DNA of 5,412 nt from Thermodesulfovibrionales bacterium (GTDB taxonomy: Bacteria; Nitrospirota; Thermodesulfovibrionia; Thermodesulfovibrionales; SM23-35). The DNA lies in contig JAGUWT010000171.1 of NCBI GenBank assembly GCA_020062205.1, positions 1 to 5,412 on the forward strand. The letters are read 5' to 3'. Positions 4,887 to 5,412 of the stretch are shown here, one piece after another. The notes beneath the pieces were generated by a model. The model was not told the origin of the DNA. It worked only from the letters and a program-made list of their open reading frames with translations, and did no database searches. A program made the position numbers and the translations under genes. Position 1 is the first letter of the stretch; each line of letters opens with the position of its first letter.

Positions 4887-5348
4887 TCAGAAGTTCTTGT
4901 TGTTGTTGCAGTCTATGGCATATATTTCATTGGCGACCCTTGTACCTGTATTCCCTGTGGCTATGGCTGTAAAGCACAAAGTGCCAGCAGGAGATGCTGC
5001 CCATGTGGGCGGATTGGTTACTGGTACGTTTAACTGATTATTCCGTAATATCTGGTAGCTGAAACTCGTCCCTGTGCCTGGCCTGAAACCTGGAAGTTGT
5101 GCCTGAATGAGAGCAATGTTGCCGGGCTGGTCTGCTCCCGCAGCTCCTGCTGGAGGTGCATATTGCCCCCTTTCTGAAAAAAACTGCTCCTCAAGAAGCC
5201 TTAAAGCTTCAAGGTTACTGGATGCCTCGGTCCTTGCCGCCCTCGTCTGTTGGCCGATATAAGCTGGTATTGCAATCGCTGCAAGGATTCCTATAATCGC
5301 AATTACAATTATTAATTCTGTAAGTGTTATTCCTCTGTTGTTATTCAT
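4887..5348 (-). CDS. Type IV pilin-like protein (prepilin-type N-terminal methylation domain)
   Basis: This 153-residue prepilin has a short leader MNNNRG followed by ITLTELIIVIAIIGILAAIA (7-26). The prepilin peptidase (PilD) should cut after Gly6, giving a mature protein of 147 residues with the conserved Glu at mature position 5 (residue 11). The hydrophobic segment 7-28 anchors the protein in the inner membrane before assembly and forms the fibre core afterwards. An amphipathic helix follows (about 29-58, ARTEASSNLEALRLLEEQFF). The C-terminal globular part has Cys125 and Cys147, a likely disulfide closing the D-region. Residue +1 is Ile rather than the usual Phe. The ATG has a strong Shine-Dalgarno AAAGGAG (5358-5364) nine bases upstream. 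Size and a single long helix suit a major pilin or a pilin-like subunit; the rest of the pilus machinery is not in view, so a pilA symbol is not justified. Confidence 0.9.
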   Translation of the reverse strand: MNNNRGITLTELIIVIAIIGILAAIAIPAYIGQQTRAARTEASSNLEALRLLEEQFFSERGQYAPPAGAAGADQPGNIALIQAQLPGFRPGTGTSFSYQILRNNQLNVPVTNPPTWAASPAGTLCFTAIATGNTGTRVANEIYAIDCNNNKNF

Positions 5349-5388
5349 ATTATTTCCCTCCTTTGTACAGCTTTTACATCTTCTTGTA

Positions 5389-5394
5389 ATTATA
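5389..5394 (-). promoter_or_regulatory. Perfect -10 box (TATAAT) upstream of the pilin gene
   Basis: TATAAT on the minus strand lies 40 bp before the pilin start, giving a leader of about 34 nt that contains the Shine-Dalgarno. The matching -35 would lie at the window edge or beyond (about 5412-5417), so it cannot be verified. No sigma-54 TGGC-N8-GC element, common for pilA genes, is visible in what remains of the upstream region. Confidence 0.45.
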
Positions 5395-5412
5395 TCCTAT
5401 CTCAGGATAGGA
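5395..5412. promoter_or_regulatory. Perfect palindrome in the pilin promoter spacer, possible operator
   Basis: TCCTATC (5395-5401) and GATAGGA (5406-5412) are exact inverted repeats around TCAG. The palindrome directly abuts the -10 box and would occupy the -10/-35 spacer, where a bound repressor or activator would control the pilin gene. It reaches the window end and may extend further. Confidence 0.4.

Overview
The window comes from a bacterial chromosome of moderate to low G+C. The lineage cannot be fixed from the sequence. The divergent UvrA, the type IV pilin, the HEPN/MNT and Uma2 genes and the dispersed short repeats (GGGACTGTCCC motifs, heptad arrays, C-tract/G-tract palindromes) would fit Nitrospirota or the former Deltaproteobacteria. 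That is a tentative inference.

Layout, left to right. Bases 1-106 hold no gene, only a dispersed-repeat-like element whose two GGGACTGTCCC arms flank a short spacer. Bases 107-3031 (minus) encode a complete UvrA, the damage-sensing ATPase of nucleotide excision repair. Three separate blocks of intergenic-type repeat DNA lie inside this gene, and all are translated in frame: a paired heptad array at 2427-2494, a second paired heptad array at 2232-2296, and a large C-tract/G-tract palindrome at 395-478. A 99-bp gap leads to an Uma2-family (DUF820) PD-(D/E)xK nuclease-like gene at 3131-3691 (minus), which has a plausible promoter of its own.

Bases 3692-3974 form a divergent intergenic region with two hairpins and one copy of an 18-bp direct repeat whose partner lies inside the next gene. 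Bases 3975-4857 (plus) encode a toxin-antitoxin pair, an MNT-domain antitoxin (MntA type) and a HEPN toxin (HepT type). The genes overlap by 80 bp, and hepT starts at a TTG with its own Shine-Dalgarno. Bases 4887-5348 (minus) encode a type IV pilin-like protein convergent with hepT, with a consensus -10 box and a perfect palindrome upstream at the window edge.

The genes are not one pathway: a housekeeping repair gene and a pilin flank an accessory island of Uma2 and MntA-HepT. The strongest unusual signal is the triple in-frame repeat invasion of uvrA. In one heptad array, the variant bases fall exactly where consensus heptads would create in-frame stop codons. I see no CRISPR array, tRNA, rRNA or complete insertion sequence, and no wholly new gene system.
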